A stretch of DNA of 45,378 nucleotides from Roseibium denhamense (GCF_009711415.1 NZ_SMLZ01000101.1:55130-100507), one strand, 5' to 3'; shown: positions 16,394 through 24,983, numbered from the stretch's first letter. Translations and numbers: made by a program. The notes: a model not told the origin generated them from the letters alone.

Positions 16394-17545
16394 TCAGCTG
16401 CCGCTGCAAGGCCCGCGTCCGCCCGGCCGGTTCCCGCCCTGCGGTCCAAGACCGTTTCTCGGCCCCTGCCCAGGCCCGCGGCCAGCGCCCGGTGGCGGCG
16501 GACGGCCTCCCGGCAAAAACCGCGGCGGGCGTCCCCCATGGTGCTGAACGAGGGTAATCGTTGCAGCGCTGTTATCGGAAAAGGCCGCAAAATCGATTGC
16601 CGGCGCTTGATCTGGGGTCTCAGGTCCGTTTTTGAGATCACCCCGCCTTTGCCCGCCACCGCCTCGTTTCAGGCGGGAGAAACTGCTGTCCGGCGTTCCC
16701 ATCCAGCAGCGCGGAATGAACGGAAAGCTCTCCGTGAGCACATAATGGTAGGTGCCTTGCGGATATTCCGGCGTGACCGCAAAGCGCCCGTTGCACGCAT
16801 CCAGATCGCCCGCGCCTGCCACATAGGCCCAGTCCTGGGTGAACTTGCCGTCATAGCGCCCGCCCGGACCGTCCGGGCGTGTCCCGCTCTTGACCCGGTA
16901 ACTGCTGCTCAGTTTGGCAACGCGCGATGGCGCTTGCGGATTGGAGTACCCGTAGGGGCCGTAAATTGGAAAGCCATCGGCGGCGAACCCCAAAAGCGCC
17001 GGTGCGGACGACCCGCCCTGGGCCGCCAGAACACCGGTCGGTATACCGTGATAATGGTATGTCCCGTCCGGTTGGACATGGGCGTTGTATTTGTCGAGCC
17101 CGAGCTGGCATGCGCCGCCCAGCGCCTCATAGTTCCACCCCGATCTGCGGTCATTGTTCCAGTATTCTGCCGTGCCCGGATCCATGACCACGCCATTGAT
17201 GGCAATCCCGAAGACGGCGCCTTGCGCGTTTGTCGCGCGGCCGTTGTTTTTCGGGTTCAGCGGCACTTTCAAATTATAGTTCTTCTTGGAAATGCTGTGC
17301 GGATTGTTCCGGTTGGGGAATGTTCCAGGCGCCTTGTCCGGATAACCGTTCGCGCGGATGCGGCGGGAGTTTCCGTCCACCGTGATATCGGCATAGGCCT
17401 CGGCGTCCGGCAGCAACAGGTCCCAGATCCCATCGGAAGCGTGCGCATGGTCATGCGGCTCTTCCCCGTTCAAGGGCACCACGCTGTCATGTGCGCCCGC
17501 CGGGCTCGCGGCAATCAGGCAAATCAGGGCAGCGGCTGTGCGCAT
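16394..17545 (-). CDS. Secreted YHYH-domain protein with Gly/Pro/Arg-rich tail
   Basis: The 383-residue protein has a signal peptide (MRTAAALICLIAASPAGA), a His-rich start (EEPHDHAHA), and a YHYH domain with GTYHYHGIP and later FPIYGPYGY, and a second GTYHYVLTESFPF near the domain end. Cys residues in GGACQLG, LDACNGR, IPRCWMG suggest a secreted fold with disulfides or metal sites. The last 60 or so residues are low complexity (GGRPPPPGAGRGPGQGP) ending in Cys-Ser-Gly-Ser. YHYH proteins have no established biochemical role. I use ATG 17545, which gives the signal peptide. The reading frame extends upstream without sense. Confidence 0.85.
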   Translation of the reverse strand: MRTAAALICLIAASPAGAHDSVVPLNGEEPHDHAHASDGIWDLLLPDAEAYADITVDGNSRRIRANGYPDKAPGTFPNRNNPHSISKKNYNLKVPLNPKNNGRATNAQGAVFGIAINGVVMDPGTAEYWNNDRRSGWNYEALGGACQLGLDKYNAHVQPDGTYHYHGIPTGVLAAQGGSSAPALLGFAADGFPIYGPYGYSNPQAPSRVAKLSSSYRVKSGTRPDGPGGRYDGKFTQDWAYVAGAGDLDACNGRFAVTPEYPQGTYHYVLTESFPFIPRCWMGTPDSSFSRLKRGGGGQRRGDLKNGPETPDQAPAIDFAAFSDNSAATITLVQHHGGRPPRFLPGGRPPPPGAGRGPGQGPRNGLGPQGGNRPGGRGPCSGS

Positions 17546-17753
17546 GTCGAAGTCTCCCGTATCAAACACCCAAGACACACCCAGTATGGACGAACAATCA
17601 GGAACTTGCTGTCGCCAAGAAGTCTGGAAGTGTTTCTGCGTGTAACGGCGCGCTGTAGCATCCCCTGCAAGGCACAGCGGTTGACCCGGACCGGCGCGCT
17701 TCAATCCCTGCCAGGGCTGCGTTTCCCATCCACCCGCTCTGGGACAGAGTGGC

Positions 17754-17783
17754 CCCCGGATCTCCGCTCCGCTGCGTCCGGGG
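17754..17783. repeat. Intergenic palindromic repeat element 1
   Basis: CCCCGGA at 17754-17760 and TCCGGGG at 17777-17783 flank a C/G-rich 16-base centre and are followed by TGACATTCGGGG. The pattern CCCCGGA...TCCGGGGTGACA is of the kind repeated between genes in many alphaproteobacteria. It lies in the 531-base gap (17546-18076) upstream of the YHYH gene, in which I see no gene. Confidence 0.5.
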
Positions 17784-17983
17784 TGACATTCGGGGCAGAC
17801 CCTCTTACCCCGCCAGACCAAAGTTCTTGGTCAAATCGTCCGGGCTGACACTGGGCTGGTCCTCATCCAGAAAATCATAGGATTGCATGGCAAGGACGGC
17901 AAAAACAGCTTGATCGGAAATCTGTGTGGTCATTCTTTGCGTGAGTGTTTTTTCGCGAGTGTACGCCATTTGCCCCCGCCGCC

Positions 17984-18069
17984 GTCCCGGCCCTGCGCCG
18001 GGACCTATTGCGGGCTCACAAGGCAGTGGCGGCGCGAAGCCAAAACAGGCCCCGGATCAGGTCCGGGGC
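17984..18069. repeat. Intergenic palindromic repeat element 2 (two hairpins)
   Basis: Two hairpins lie close together: GTCCCGG/CCGGGAC (17984-17990, 17998-18004) and GCCCCGGA/TCCGGGGC (18049-18056, 18062-18069). The second has the CCGGATCAGGTCCGG core common in alphaproteobacterial intergenic mosaic repeats. It ends eight bases before the stop of the lipoprotein gene, so it may also act as a 3' end structure. Confidence 0.5.
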
Positions 18070-18076
18070 GGCGAAC

Positions 18077-19312
18077 TCATTCTTTCCACCCCTTCACAAC
18101 AGGCTCATCGATGGACCCCGCCACCGAAAGGCTCATAAAAACAATGAATTCATCAAGTTCACGCACATAGACCGGCACAAGCGGCGAGAACGCCGCACGC
18201 AATAGGTTGCCCTCCCGAGCAACCGAAAAACTTGGACCAGCAGGGCTGTCGTCGGAATAGGTTTTGTTAGACCAGAAGCTTTGAGTGCGGTCGGGAAAAA
18301 GGACCTCGTAATCGCAGCCGAAAGACCCAGAGCGATCAAGGTCGACATAACGGCCATGATCCGTCGAAATCACCGGATGGATCGTTTCGTAAACCGCAAA
18401 GCGGCCAATCGGCTTCCGCTGGCTTTCGGGCACATATCCGACCGGCCCCAGTCTGGGCGTTCCATTCCCCCCTATGAATGGTATTGTTTTTCGGAAGACC
18501 CGCCCGAACCTTTCTGTGTCAATCAAGTAAGCACGGCCATCTTTAGGAAGATTGGCAACCCAGTCTACCAGTCCTTCCACTTCCGACCATTCCGCCCGCG
18601 TAATGCGCCACGCCGCGTGACAGACCGCGTGAACCCGATGACTGTGGTTGGCGTTGCCGAAGCGATCCTCATAAAGCTGAAGCCGTTGGGCAGCGTTTTG
18701 ATCTCTGGGAAACGTGAACGGCGTCAGGTCCGGACTTTCGGTTGCGGCGCGTTTCTCCGATTCCCGGAACGCTCCTTTGTCCACCTTGACCGGCGGATGG
18801 GCTTTGACAAATTCCACATGACTGTCGACACCGGACAGCGCCCGCTCGCTGACATAGTATTCCATCTGATCAAGCGTTTGGTCGTCATTGACCCAGAGCA
18901 CGGGCAGGATGGAGTTGGGCGGTAGAGAGTCGTGCTGCTCAGTAAATGGCCGGTCGAGAGACCGGATGTTTTTCTTGGCGTCTTCGGCGCGCTCTTCGGC
19001 CGTCGACGACGCCCACCGGCAGGCGTGCACCACCGGCGTATAGACCGCCTCGCGTGTGCCCCCGACATAAGCGCCCATGAGCGGAGGATTTCTATAAGTC
19101 CCGCCGGACGTGACACCTGGAGCCACGGTCGATCCTGTCACCAACGTTCCCGTGCACTTGATCACCCGCTCAATGGTGACCGGCGCGCCATCGACCTTCA
19201 CGTCAACCCGGTAGCTGTAATAGACCGGATAGCGGGGATCGTCCTGAACGCAGGCGGCGAGCAGAAGCGCTGGCAGCAGCGTAACGGAGAAGGTTCTCAG
19301 AAAAGCGGTCAC
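18077..19312 (-). CDS. Large lipoprotein of unknown function
   Basis: The 411-residue protein starts at a GTG (19312) with AGGA seven bases upstream. Its signal peptide ends in LLAAC, a good lipobox with Cys21 as lipidation site. The remainder shows no family I recognise. Visible pieces are VYYSYRVDVKVDGAPVTIERVIKC early, RITRAEWSEVEGLVDWVANLP in the middle, and a C-terminal part with LDRSGSFGCDYEVLFPDRTQSF. It resembles a beta-rich periplasmic or outer-membrane-anchored protein. A TTG at 19327 would add five residues. It stands alone between palindromic repeat clusters. Confidence 0.75.
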   Translation of the reverse strand: MTAFLRTFSVTLLPALLLAACVQDDPRYPVYYSYRVDVKVDGAPVTIERVIKCTGTLVTGSTVAPGVTSGGTYRNPPLMGAYVGGTREAVYTPVVHACRWASSTAEERAEDAKKNIRSLDRPFTEQHDSLPPNSILPVLWVNDDQTLDQMEYYVSERALSGVDSHVEFVKAHPPVKVDKGAFRESEKRAATESPDLTPFTFPRDQNAAQRLQLYEDRFGNANHSHRVHAVCHAAWRITRAEWSEVEGLVDWVANLPKDGRAYLIDTERFGRVFRKTIPFIGGNGTPRLGPVGYVPESQRKPIGRFAVYETIHPVISTDHGRYVDLDRSGSFGCDYEVLFPDRTQSFWSNKTYSDDSPAGPSFSVAREGNLLRAAFSPLVPVYVRELDEFIVFMSLSVAGSIDEPVVKGWKE

Positions 19313-19475
19313 GGGGAAATCCTGCAAAAGAACGAGGTGCGCAAGACCTAGCGCACAACCCTTAAGGGTTGTTCAAGAGCGCCGTTCAAGCCGCAGGACG
19401 CATCCGCCATTTGCTGTCCCGGTCTTGTAGCGCCCGAGAAGGTACATGAACGGCAGACCAACTCACCCCGTGCCG

Positions 19476-19505
19476 TCATCCCATGGCCTGACCATGGGAT
19501 CCATT
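19476..19505. repeat. Palindromic repeat element A
   Basis: TCATCCCATGG at 19476-19486 and CCATGGGATCCAT at 19492-19505 form a stem around CCTGA. The GTCATCCC...GGGATCCAT frame is the form of a widespread alphaproteobacterial intergenic repeat. The gap 19313-19729 otherwise holds element B and the ndk terminator. Confidence 0.6.
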
Positions 19506-19552
19506 CCGCCTCCCCGCCCCACGCAAAGCTGATCGCGTTGAACTCTCGCGGC

Positions 19553-19580
19553 ATGGATCCCGCATCACGTGCGGGATGAC
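19553..19580. repeat. Palindromic repeat element B, inverted relative to A
   Basis: ATGGATCCCGCA at 19553-19564 and TGCGGGATGAC at 19570-19580 form a stem around TCACG. On the minus strand it reads GTCATCCC...GGGATCCAT, the same frame as element A, 48 bases away and in opposite orientation. Confidence 0.6.
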
Positions 19581-19664
19581 GGCGGAGAGTGCAGCGGGCC
19601 TTGTTTGTCGCGTTGAGCGGCCGTCAAAACAATGAGTTGATGACCTTCCGAGGAAGGCATCTCA

Positions 19665-19707
19665 AGAAAACAAAAAGGGCCGGCAGCCTTTCGGATGCCA
19701 GCCCTTT
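19665..19707 (-). terminator. Rho-independent terminator of ndk
   Basis: On the minus strand AAAGGGC pairs with GCCCTTT (19701-19707 and 19674-19680) with a further imperfect inner stem, followed by TTTTGTTTTC. It begins 23 bases past the ndk stop. Confidence 0.75.
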
Positions 19708-19729
19708 CACAACACGTCAGCTTGAAAGC

Positions 19730-20152
19730 TTAGCCGACCAGCTCAACGCCGGAGAACCAGAAGGCGATCTCTTCGGCAGCTGTTTCAGGAGCGTCGGAGC
19801 CGTGAACGGAGTTTTCGCCGATGGACAGGGCGAATTCCTTGCGGATGGTGCCTTCGGCAGCGTCTGCCGGATTGGTGGCGCCCATGACTTCACGGTTTTT
19901 CGCAATCGCGTTTTCGCCTTCCAGAACCTGAACGATGGTCGGGCCGGAAGACATGAACTCTGTCAGTTCACCGAAGAACGGACGCTCTTTGTGGACGGCA
20001 TAAAACGCTTCTGCTTCACGCAGGGACATCCATACGCGCTTGGAGGCGACAACGCGCAGACCAGCGTCTTCGAATTTCTTGGTGATGGCGCCGGTCAGGT
20101 TGCGCTTGGTGGCGTCCGGCTTGATCATGGAAAAGGTGCGTTCAATCGCCAT
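19730..20152 (-). CDS. ndk: Nucleoside diphosphate kinase
   Basis: The 140-residue enzyme transfers the gamma-phosphate between nucleoside tri- and diphosphates. It shows [18 protein letters not shown] at the start, the [13 protein letters not shown] nucleotide-binding segment at 86-98, and the catalytic His117 in ENSVHGSD. The length is standard for bacterial Ndk. GAGAAAG upstream of the ATG supports the start. It is a single-gene unit with its own promoter at 20219-20247 and a terminator at 19665-19707. Confidence 0.97.
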   Translation of the reverse strand: MAIERTFSMIKPDATKRNLTGAITKKFEDAGLRVVASKRVWMSLREAEAFYAVHKERPFFGELTEFMSSGPTIVQVLEGENAIAKNREVMGATNPADAAEGTIRKEFALSIGENSVHGSDAPETAAEEIAFWFSGVELVG

Positions 20153-20218
20153 GGGTGATCTTTCTCATACTGTTTCGCGGACCGGCGGAACTGCCGGGCC
20201 GACGGGAATTTCGCGGCT

Positions 20219-20247
20219 TTAATAACGGGGCCCTGTCCGGGCTGCAA
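20219..20247 (-). promoter_or_regulatory. Sigma-70 promoter of ndk
   Basis: On the minus strand TTGCAG (20247-20242) and TATTAA (20224-20219) are separated by 17 bases. Transcription would start near 20212, giving a leader of about 60 bases. Confidence 0.5.
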
Positions 20248-20422
20248 GGGGCAGTTTGCATAACAATTTGATGTCAGTGCTTGCCGCATGACACGCAAAG
20301 CCTCTGGCAATGGCCGCTGAAACTCCGTAGTCTCAAGCATTTGAACATGGTTGGTCCGGACCCGCCGTAAGGCCCGGATCGGCGGACGCGCCATCGGAAT
20401 CGATTTACCGCCCGATGCCCTG

Positions 20423-21304
20423 ATGAAAGTGACCGGAATGCGCTTTTCCCTTGGCCACACTGCCTGCAGGCTGACTGCCCTCGCCGCAGTTGCGCTTCTG
20501 ATTCTTGTTCAAGCCGCCTTCGCAAGCAATCAAGATGAGGCAACACCTTACCTCGATATTGATGCGGAACTGGAACAGCTCTCGTCCGAAGATCTGGAAG
20601 AACTGCTTGTCTTTGTTGCGGGCAATACCCTGTTCACGCTCTACCATGAAGCCGGTCACATGCTGGTCTCCGAACTCGCTTTGCCGGTCCTTGCCCAGGA
20701 AGAAGACGCCGTTGACAACCTTGCGACCGTTTCGATGCTGGAGACCGATACGGAGGACATGGACCTTCTCTTGACCAATGCCATGGTCGGCTGGTTCCTG
20801 ATTGCCGAAGACACCTATGAAAACCTGATCTTTTACAACGAGCACGATCTTGATGAGCAGCGCGGCTACCGCATGCTCTGCTTGATGGTTGGCGCGGATG
20901 AAGAGGTGTTCTTGGAACTTGCGCAGGATCTGGGCCTCCCGGACGAACGCATCGAAACATGCGCTTTCGACTATGAGCAGGCGTCCGATTCCTGGGCTTA
21001 TGCGACAGATCCGTATATCCGCGACAGCGACACCCCGGCCGGCAAGATTGAGGTCGTATACGACCCCGCGCCCCAGGGCTTGTCCCTACTTGAGATTTTC
21101 CTGAAGGAAAGCGAGCTGATGGAGCAAGTGGCCGAGGAGTTCGACACGTTTTATGATCTGCCGGAACAGGTCACATTCCGGGCAGCCGAATGCGGAATGG
21201 AAAACGCCTTCTGGGACCCGAACATCCGGGAAATGACCTTGTGTCACGAATTGATGGGCGGATTTGCCGCCATTTATCTGGACGTTCTGGCGTCGGACCA
21301 ATGA
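20423..21304 (+). CDS. DUF4344-like putative secreted metallopeptidase
   Basis: The 293-residue protein has a signal peptide (core about 18-34, cleavage near AFA) and a zinc-binding HEAGH at 75-79 in FTLYHEAGHMLVSEL, as in the DUF4344 family. The exchange of an acidic segment (DEATPYLDIDAELEQLSSED) before it and several further Cys (MLCLMVG, ETCAFDY, AECGMEN, TLCHELMG) fit a disulfide-containing periplasmic enzyme. A second HEL near the end (LCHELMGGFAAIYLD) may complete the active-site region. No peptidase activity is established for the family as far as I know. ATG 20438 is an alternative start; neither has a strong ribosome site. Confidence 0.75.
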   Translation: MKVTGMRFSLGHTACRLTALAAVALLILVQAAFASNQDEATPYLDIDAELEQLSSEDLEELLVFVAGNTLFTLYHEAGHMLVSELALPVLAQEEDAVDNLATVSMLETDTEDMDLLLTNAMVGWFLIAEDTYENLIFYNEHDLDEQRGYRMLCLMVGADEEVFLELAQDLGLPDERIETCAFDYEQASDSWAYATDPYIRDSDTPAGKIEVVYDPAPQGLSLLEIFLKESELMEQVAEEFDTFYDLPEQVTFRAAECGMENAFWDPNIREMTLCHELMGGFAAIYLDVLASDQ

Positions 21305-21389
21305 TCCGGCTGAGTTTAGCCCTGGTTTCACGCGGCCTAACCGCCAAATCGTGCAGCTTTGCAACATGTCCCGACTTGCCGCTGATGCC

Positions 21390-21408
21390 TGCAAGCTTTC
21401 CGCTTGCA
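21390..21408 (+). promoter_or_regulatory. 7-bp hairpin upstream of the ABC-F gene
   Basis: TGCAAGC and GCTTGCA pair perfectly around TTTCC, 31 bases before the ABC-F start. There is no T-run after it. It may fold in the leader of the ABC-F mRNA. Confidence 0.3.
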
Positions 21409-21439
21409 TCCCGCCTGCCTCTCCTTCATTGATCCGCCC

Positions 21440-23323
21440 ATGTTGCAAGTATCGGATCTTACCTACCGGATCGGGGACCGCCTCCTGATCGACAAAGCCA
21501 ACGTGACTCTTCCGGCCAAGGCGAAAACCGGCCTTGTCGGGCGGAACGGCGCGGGAAAATCGACGCTGTTCAAGCTGATTACGGGCGATCTTTCCTCCGA
21601 GACCGGATCGGTCACGATCCCCAAACGGGCCCGGATCGGCCAGGTGGCTCAAGAAGCCCCGGGCACCGAAGAAACCTTGATGGAAGTCGTTTTAAAGGCC
21701 GATACGGAGCGCTCGCGCTTGCTGGCGGCCGCCGACACGGAAACGGATCCGGCCGCAATTGCCGATATTCACACACGGCTTGCCGATATCGGGGCCCACA
21801 CGGCAGAAGCGCGAGCCGGTGCAATCCTCTCCGGCCTCGGTTTTGATGCCGCCGCGCAGCAGCGCCCCTGCTCGTCGTTTTCCGGAGGCTGGCGCATGCG
21901 GGTGGCGCTCGCCGCCGTTCTGTTTTCCGAACCGGATCTGTTGCTGCTCGACGAGCCGACCAACTATCTCGACCTGGAGGGAACGCTCTGGCTGGAGAGT
22001 TATGTTGCCAGGTACCCGCATCAGGTTCTCTTGATTTCCCACGACCGGGATCTGCTCAACAAGGCGGTCGACAGCATCGTGCATCTGGATCGCGGCAAGC
22101 TGACCTATTATTCCGGCGGCTATGACAGCTTCGACCGGCAACGCCGCGAAGCCATGATCCTGGCCGAGAAGGCCAAAGTGAAACAGGACGCGCAACGCCA
22201 GCATATGCAGGCCTTTGTCGACCGCTTCCGCTACAAGGCCTCGAAAGCCCGTCAGGCCCAGGCCCGGCTGAAGATGCTGGAAAAGATGGAGCCGATCGCC
22301 GCCCTGACCGAGGAGAGCTCGAAGCCGATCCATTTCCCGGACCCCGAGGGGCGTCTTGCCCCGCCGATCATCAAGATCGAGGGGGTCTCGACAGGCTATG
22401 GGGAGACCAGGATCCTCTCGCGCCTGACGCTGAACATCGACACCGATGACCGGATTGCCCTGCTTGGCGCCAACGGCAACGGCAAATCGACCTTCGCGAA
22501 GCTGATTTCCGGGCGCCTTGCCGCCATGGATGGCGAGATCGCCAAGGCCTCGAAATTGAAGATCGCGTTCTTCGCACAGCACCAGCTGGATGAGTTGAAG
22601 CCGGCCGAGAGCGCCGTCCAGCATGTGCGCGCGCTGATGCCGGATGCCCCTGAGGCAAAGGTCCGTGCCCGGGTCGCCCGCTTCGGACTGCCGACCGACC
22701 GCCAGGAAACACCGGCAAAGGACCTGTCGGGCGGGGAAAAGGCGCGGCTGCTGTTGGGGCTTGCCACATTCGACGGCCCGCATCTTCTCATTCTCGACGA
22801 GCCGACCAACCACCTGGACATCGACAGCCGCGAAGCACTTGTCATGGCCCTGAACGAGTTTCAGGGCGCCGTGGTTCTGATCAGTCACGACCGGCATCTT
22901 GTGGAGGCCTGCGCCGACCGGCTCTGGCTCGTCGCCGGCGGAAAAGTCGAGCCCTATGACGGCGACATGGAGGATTACAAACGCCTGATCCTGCAAGGTC
23001 CGGAGGCGGTTCAAAAGGCACGGGACAAGGAAGCGGAAGACGCAGACAAGGCCTCGGCCCAGGAAAAACGCCGGGGCGCTGCGCAAAGGCGCGAACTCCT
23101 GAAGCCGCTCAAGCAGAAAATCGATTCAGCCGAAAAGGAAATGGCGCGTCTTCAGGACAAAATCGCCAAGCTGGATGAAAAGCTGTCAGATCCCTCGTTT
23201 TTCCAGGATGAGCCTGACCGCGCTGCCAAATTCGCCAAGGAACGCGCTTATTGCGAGAAGAAACTCGTCAAAACGGAAGAAGAGTGGCTCGAACTGTCCG
23301 CCGAGTTCGAAGAGACGGGGTGA
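21440..23323 (+). CDS. ABC-F family ATP-binding protein
   Basis: The 627-residue soluble protein has two ABC domains and no membrane part. Walker A motifs are GRNGAGKS (34-41) and GANGNGKS (343-350); signatures are FSGGW (near 146) and LSGGEK (429-434); Walker B segments LLLLDEPTNYLD and LLILDEPTNHLD follow. A linker with many Arg/Gln/Ala (about 230-285) and a charged C-terminal coiled coil (about 530-625) complete the Uup/YheS-like layout. ABC-F proteins bind the ribosome and relieve stalled translation. I use ATG 21440 because it starts directly at the conserved first strand; an upstream in-frame start at 21404 adds twelve unconserved residues. Confidence 0.92.
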   Translation: MLQVSDLTYRIGDRLLIDKANVTLPAKAKTGLVGRNGAGKSTLFKLITGDLSSETGSVTIPKRARIGQVAQEAPGTEETLMEVVLKADTERSRLLAAADTETDPAAIADIHTRLADIGAHTAEARAGAILSGLGFDAAAQQRPCSSFSGGWRMRVALAAVLFSEPDLLLLDEPTNYLDLEGTLWLESYVARYPHQVLLISHDRDLLNKAVDSIVHLDRGKLTYYSGGYDSFDRQRREAMILAEKAKVKQDAQRQHMQAFVDRFRYKASKARQAQARLKMLEKMEPIAALTEESSKPIHFPDPEGRLAPPIIKIEGVSTGYGETRILSRLTLNIDTDDRIALLGANGNGKSTFAKLISGRLAAMDGEIAKASKLKIAFFAQHQLDELKPAESAVQHVRALMPDAPEAKVRARVARFGLPTDRQETPAKDLSGGEKARLLLGLATFDGPHLLILDEPTNHLDIDSREALVMALNEFQGAVVLISHDRHLVEACADRLWLVAGGKVEPYDGDMEDYKRLILQGPEAVQKARDKEAEDADKASAQEKRRGAAQRRELLKPLKQKIDSAEKEMARLQDKIAKLDEKLSDPSFFQDEPDRAAKFAKERAYCEKKLVKTEEEWLELSAEFEETG

Positions 23324-23338
23324 CCCGCCCTCTGGCCA

Positions 23339-24334
23339 CTACATCACCGACTTGATTTCCCGGATCTCAGAATCAATCTCTCCAATCTTTGACGAAATGC
23401 CCTCGGCGCATACCTGAAGTTCAACCGTATCGTCGCGAATTTCATTGACTTCAGAATTGATGGCATTGATCTCCGATTTCAGGTTGTTGAGCGTCGTCTT
23501 CAAAGCCTGACTGGATGTTTGTATGCCCCGTACCTTCAAATACACGTCTTTCAAGTCAGTGCTTGATGCCGTGTAAGACACATTGATCCCAGTGAGCGAC
23601 AGGTTCAGGATTGGCTTGACAGTGGCCGATCCGCCGGCAGTCAAAGTGAAGTCAGCATCGCCATTGATTGTGCTTTTCGCACCAAAAAAGAAATTGTTGG
23701 ATGTCCCGGTTGTAAATGAATTCTCGGTCTCACTGACCTTGTATTCATGTCCAGCAATTTCCTTATAATGACCTTTTGAGTATTCATAGATTGTTCCGGT
23801 GCCACCGCTATTGCTGTCTGTCCCTGCCCTGAAGATGATGTCCTTGTTCGTGCCGCTCTCCAGAATTACCTCACCGCTGGAAGCCTTGACCGTGATGTTG
23901 CCGTCAGTTGATGTAATGCCAATGTCCCCTTTGACGGAGATCGTATAGGTACCGCCAACCACAAGATTGTTATCGCCCGTTGTATTCTGATGATAATAGG
24001 CGGTTTCCAAGTACATTTTTTCCCGCGCCATGACCAATATCCGCCCGTCGCATGCCAGAAGGATACCCTTGTGCTTTTCTTCAGAACCTGACGCGGAATG
24101 GGTCGGCGAAAGCCCCTCGGCATTGGCATCATCGATATGCTGTTTGGGATAGTATTCGTCCAAATAACCATCGCTCGAAGCCAGCTCTTCGATGTCGCTG
24201 AATTCGCCAAGCCGAATGATCGCCCCCAATTCATCATCATCGGCTTCGATATCAGCATTGTAAGGTACGAAAAGATACGCATGCGGCGCGTCGTTCAGGT
24301 TCGAAAGGCTCAAAGTATCTTCCGCAAGTGCCAT
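23339..24334 (-). CDS. Needle/tail-spike-like protein of unknown function
   Basis: The 331-residue protein has an acidic N-terminal region (about 1-90), then a repeated short-strand stretch at about 115-240 rich in Gly, Thr, Ser, Asn and Val (for example YTISVKGDIGITSTDGNITV), which resembles the intertwined beta-helix of VgrG/gp5 needles and phage tail spikes. The last 65 residues form a likely coiled coil (LNNLKSEINAINSEVNEIRD and following). No VgrG core, baseplate, sheath or toxin gene is near. It is more A/T-rich than its neighbours, a sign of transfer. I infer a trimeric fibre or spike; no function can be assigned. GGGATG precedes the ATG. Confidence 0.6.
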   Translation of the reverse strand: MALAEDTLSLSNLNDAPHAYLFVPYNADIEADDDELGAIIRLGEFSDIEELASSDGYLDEYYPKQHIDDANAEGLSPTHSASGSEEKHKGILLACDGRILVMAREKMYLETAYYHQNTTGDNNLVVGGTYTISVKGDIGITSTDGNITVKASSGEVILESGTNKDIIFRAGTDSNSGGTGTIYEYSKGHYKEIAGHEYKVSETENSFTTGTSNNFFFGAKSTINGDADFTLTAGGSATVKPILNLSLTGINVSYTASSTDLKDVYLKVRGIQTSSQALKTTLNNLKSEINAINSEVNEIRDDTVELQVCAEGISSKIGEIDSEIREIKSVM

Positions 24335-24587
24335 GTGCTACATCCCCTCGCCAACAAAACGGTGCCAGTCGCTTTAGCGCCAAATCTGCATCATTGAGCG
24401 ACCCTTAACCTGAAAACGTAACTCTTTTAACAACGCGCGTCATGGTTGCGATCTATCATCTGGAACGTCCCGCAGTCCTGCGCCAATTTCAGACCGGACG
24501 CACTTCAGCGTATCGGACCTCAGACTATCGGGCCTCTTGCCGGTAGAGCCCAAAGATGTCCGGCCATTCCACAATTGGCCCGCGGGT

Positions 24588-24983
24588 CTAGTCGGCCTGT
24601 TCCACTGGCCCGCCGGATTTGATCCAGGCACTGAAACCCTCCTTGAGGTGCGCGGCGTCAAAGCCCATCTCCTTGAGGGCCGCAACCGTTAGCGCCGACC
24701 GCCATCCAGAGGCGCAATGGAACACAAAGCGCTTATCCTGGCCAAAAACCTCCTTGAAGTAGGGGCTCTCCGGATCGACCCAAAACTCGGCCATACCGCG
24801 CGGACAGTGAAAGCTTCCCGGAATGAAGCCGGATCTCTGTCGTTCCCGGACATCGCGCAGATCCACAAACAAGACACCTGGGTCACCCAGAAGCGCAATC
24901 GCCTCATCCGTTTCGATTTCCTCAATGCGCTGGCGCGCTTCAGCAACCAGATCGGCGGAAGACTTTTTCAGCTTTTGCGGCAT
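24588..24983 (-). CDS. Rhodanese-like domain protein
   Basis: The 131-residue single-domain protein has the active loop CASGWRS with Cys90, preceded by RFVFH, and the early VLFVDLRDVRE strand-turn typical of rhodanese folds. Such proteins carry a persulfide on the Cys and move sulfur or act in related redox steps. No signal peptide is seen. GGAG seven bases before the ATG at 24983 supports this start over an upstream one at 25007. The 253-base gap to the needle-like gene (24335-24587) shows nothing I can name. Confidence 0.88.
   Translation of the reverse strand: MPQKLKKSSADLVAEARQRIEEIETDEAIALLGDPGVLFVDLRDVRERQRSGFIPGSFHCPRGMAEFWVDPESPYFKEVFGQDKRFVFHCASGWRSALTVAALKEMGFDAAHLKEGFSAWIKSGGPVEQAD

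Noticed and set aside
16538..17848. 436-codon plus-strand open frame
   Set aside because: It is antisense to the YHYH gene, which has a signal peptide and domain motifs. Long antisense frames are expected in GC-rich DNA.
21692..23086. 464-codon minus-strand open frame
   Set aside because: It is antisense to the ABC-F gene, whose motifs are clear.
24442..24546. 34-codon plus-strand frame in the gap between the needle-like and rhodanese genes
   Set aside because: No ribosome site and no signal or membrane segment; composition is not protein-like.
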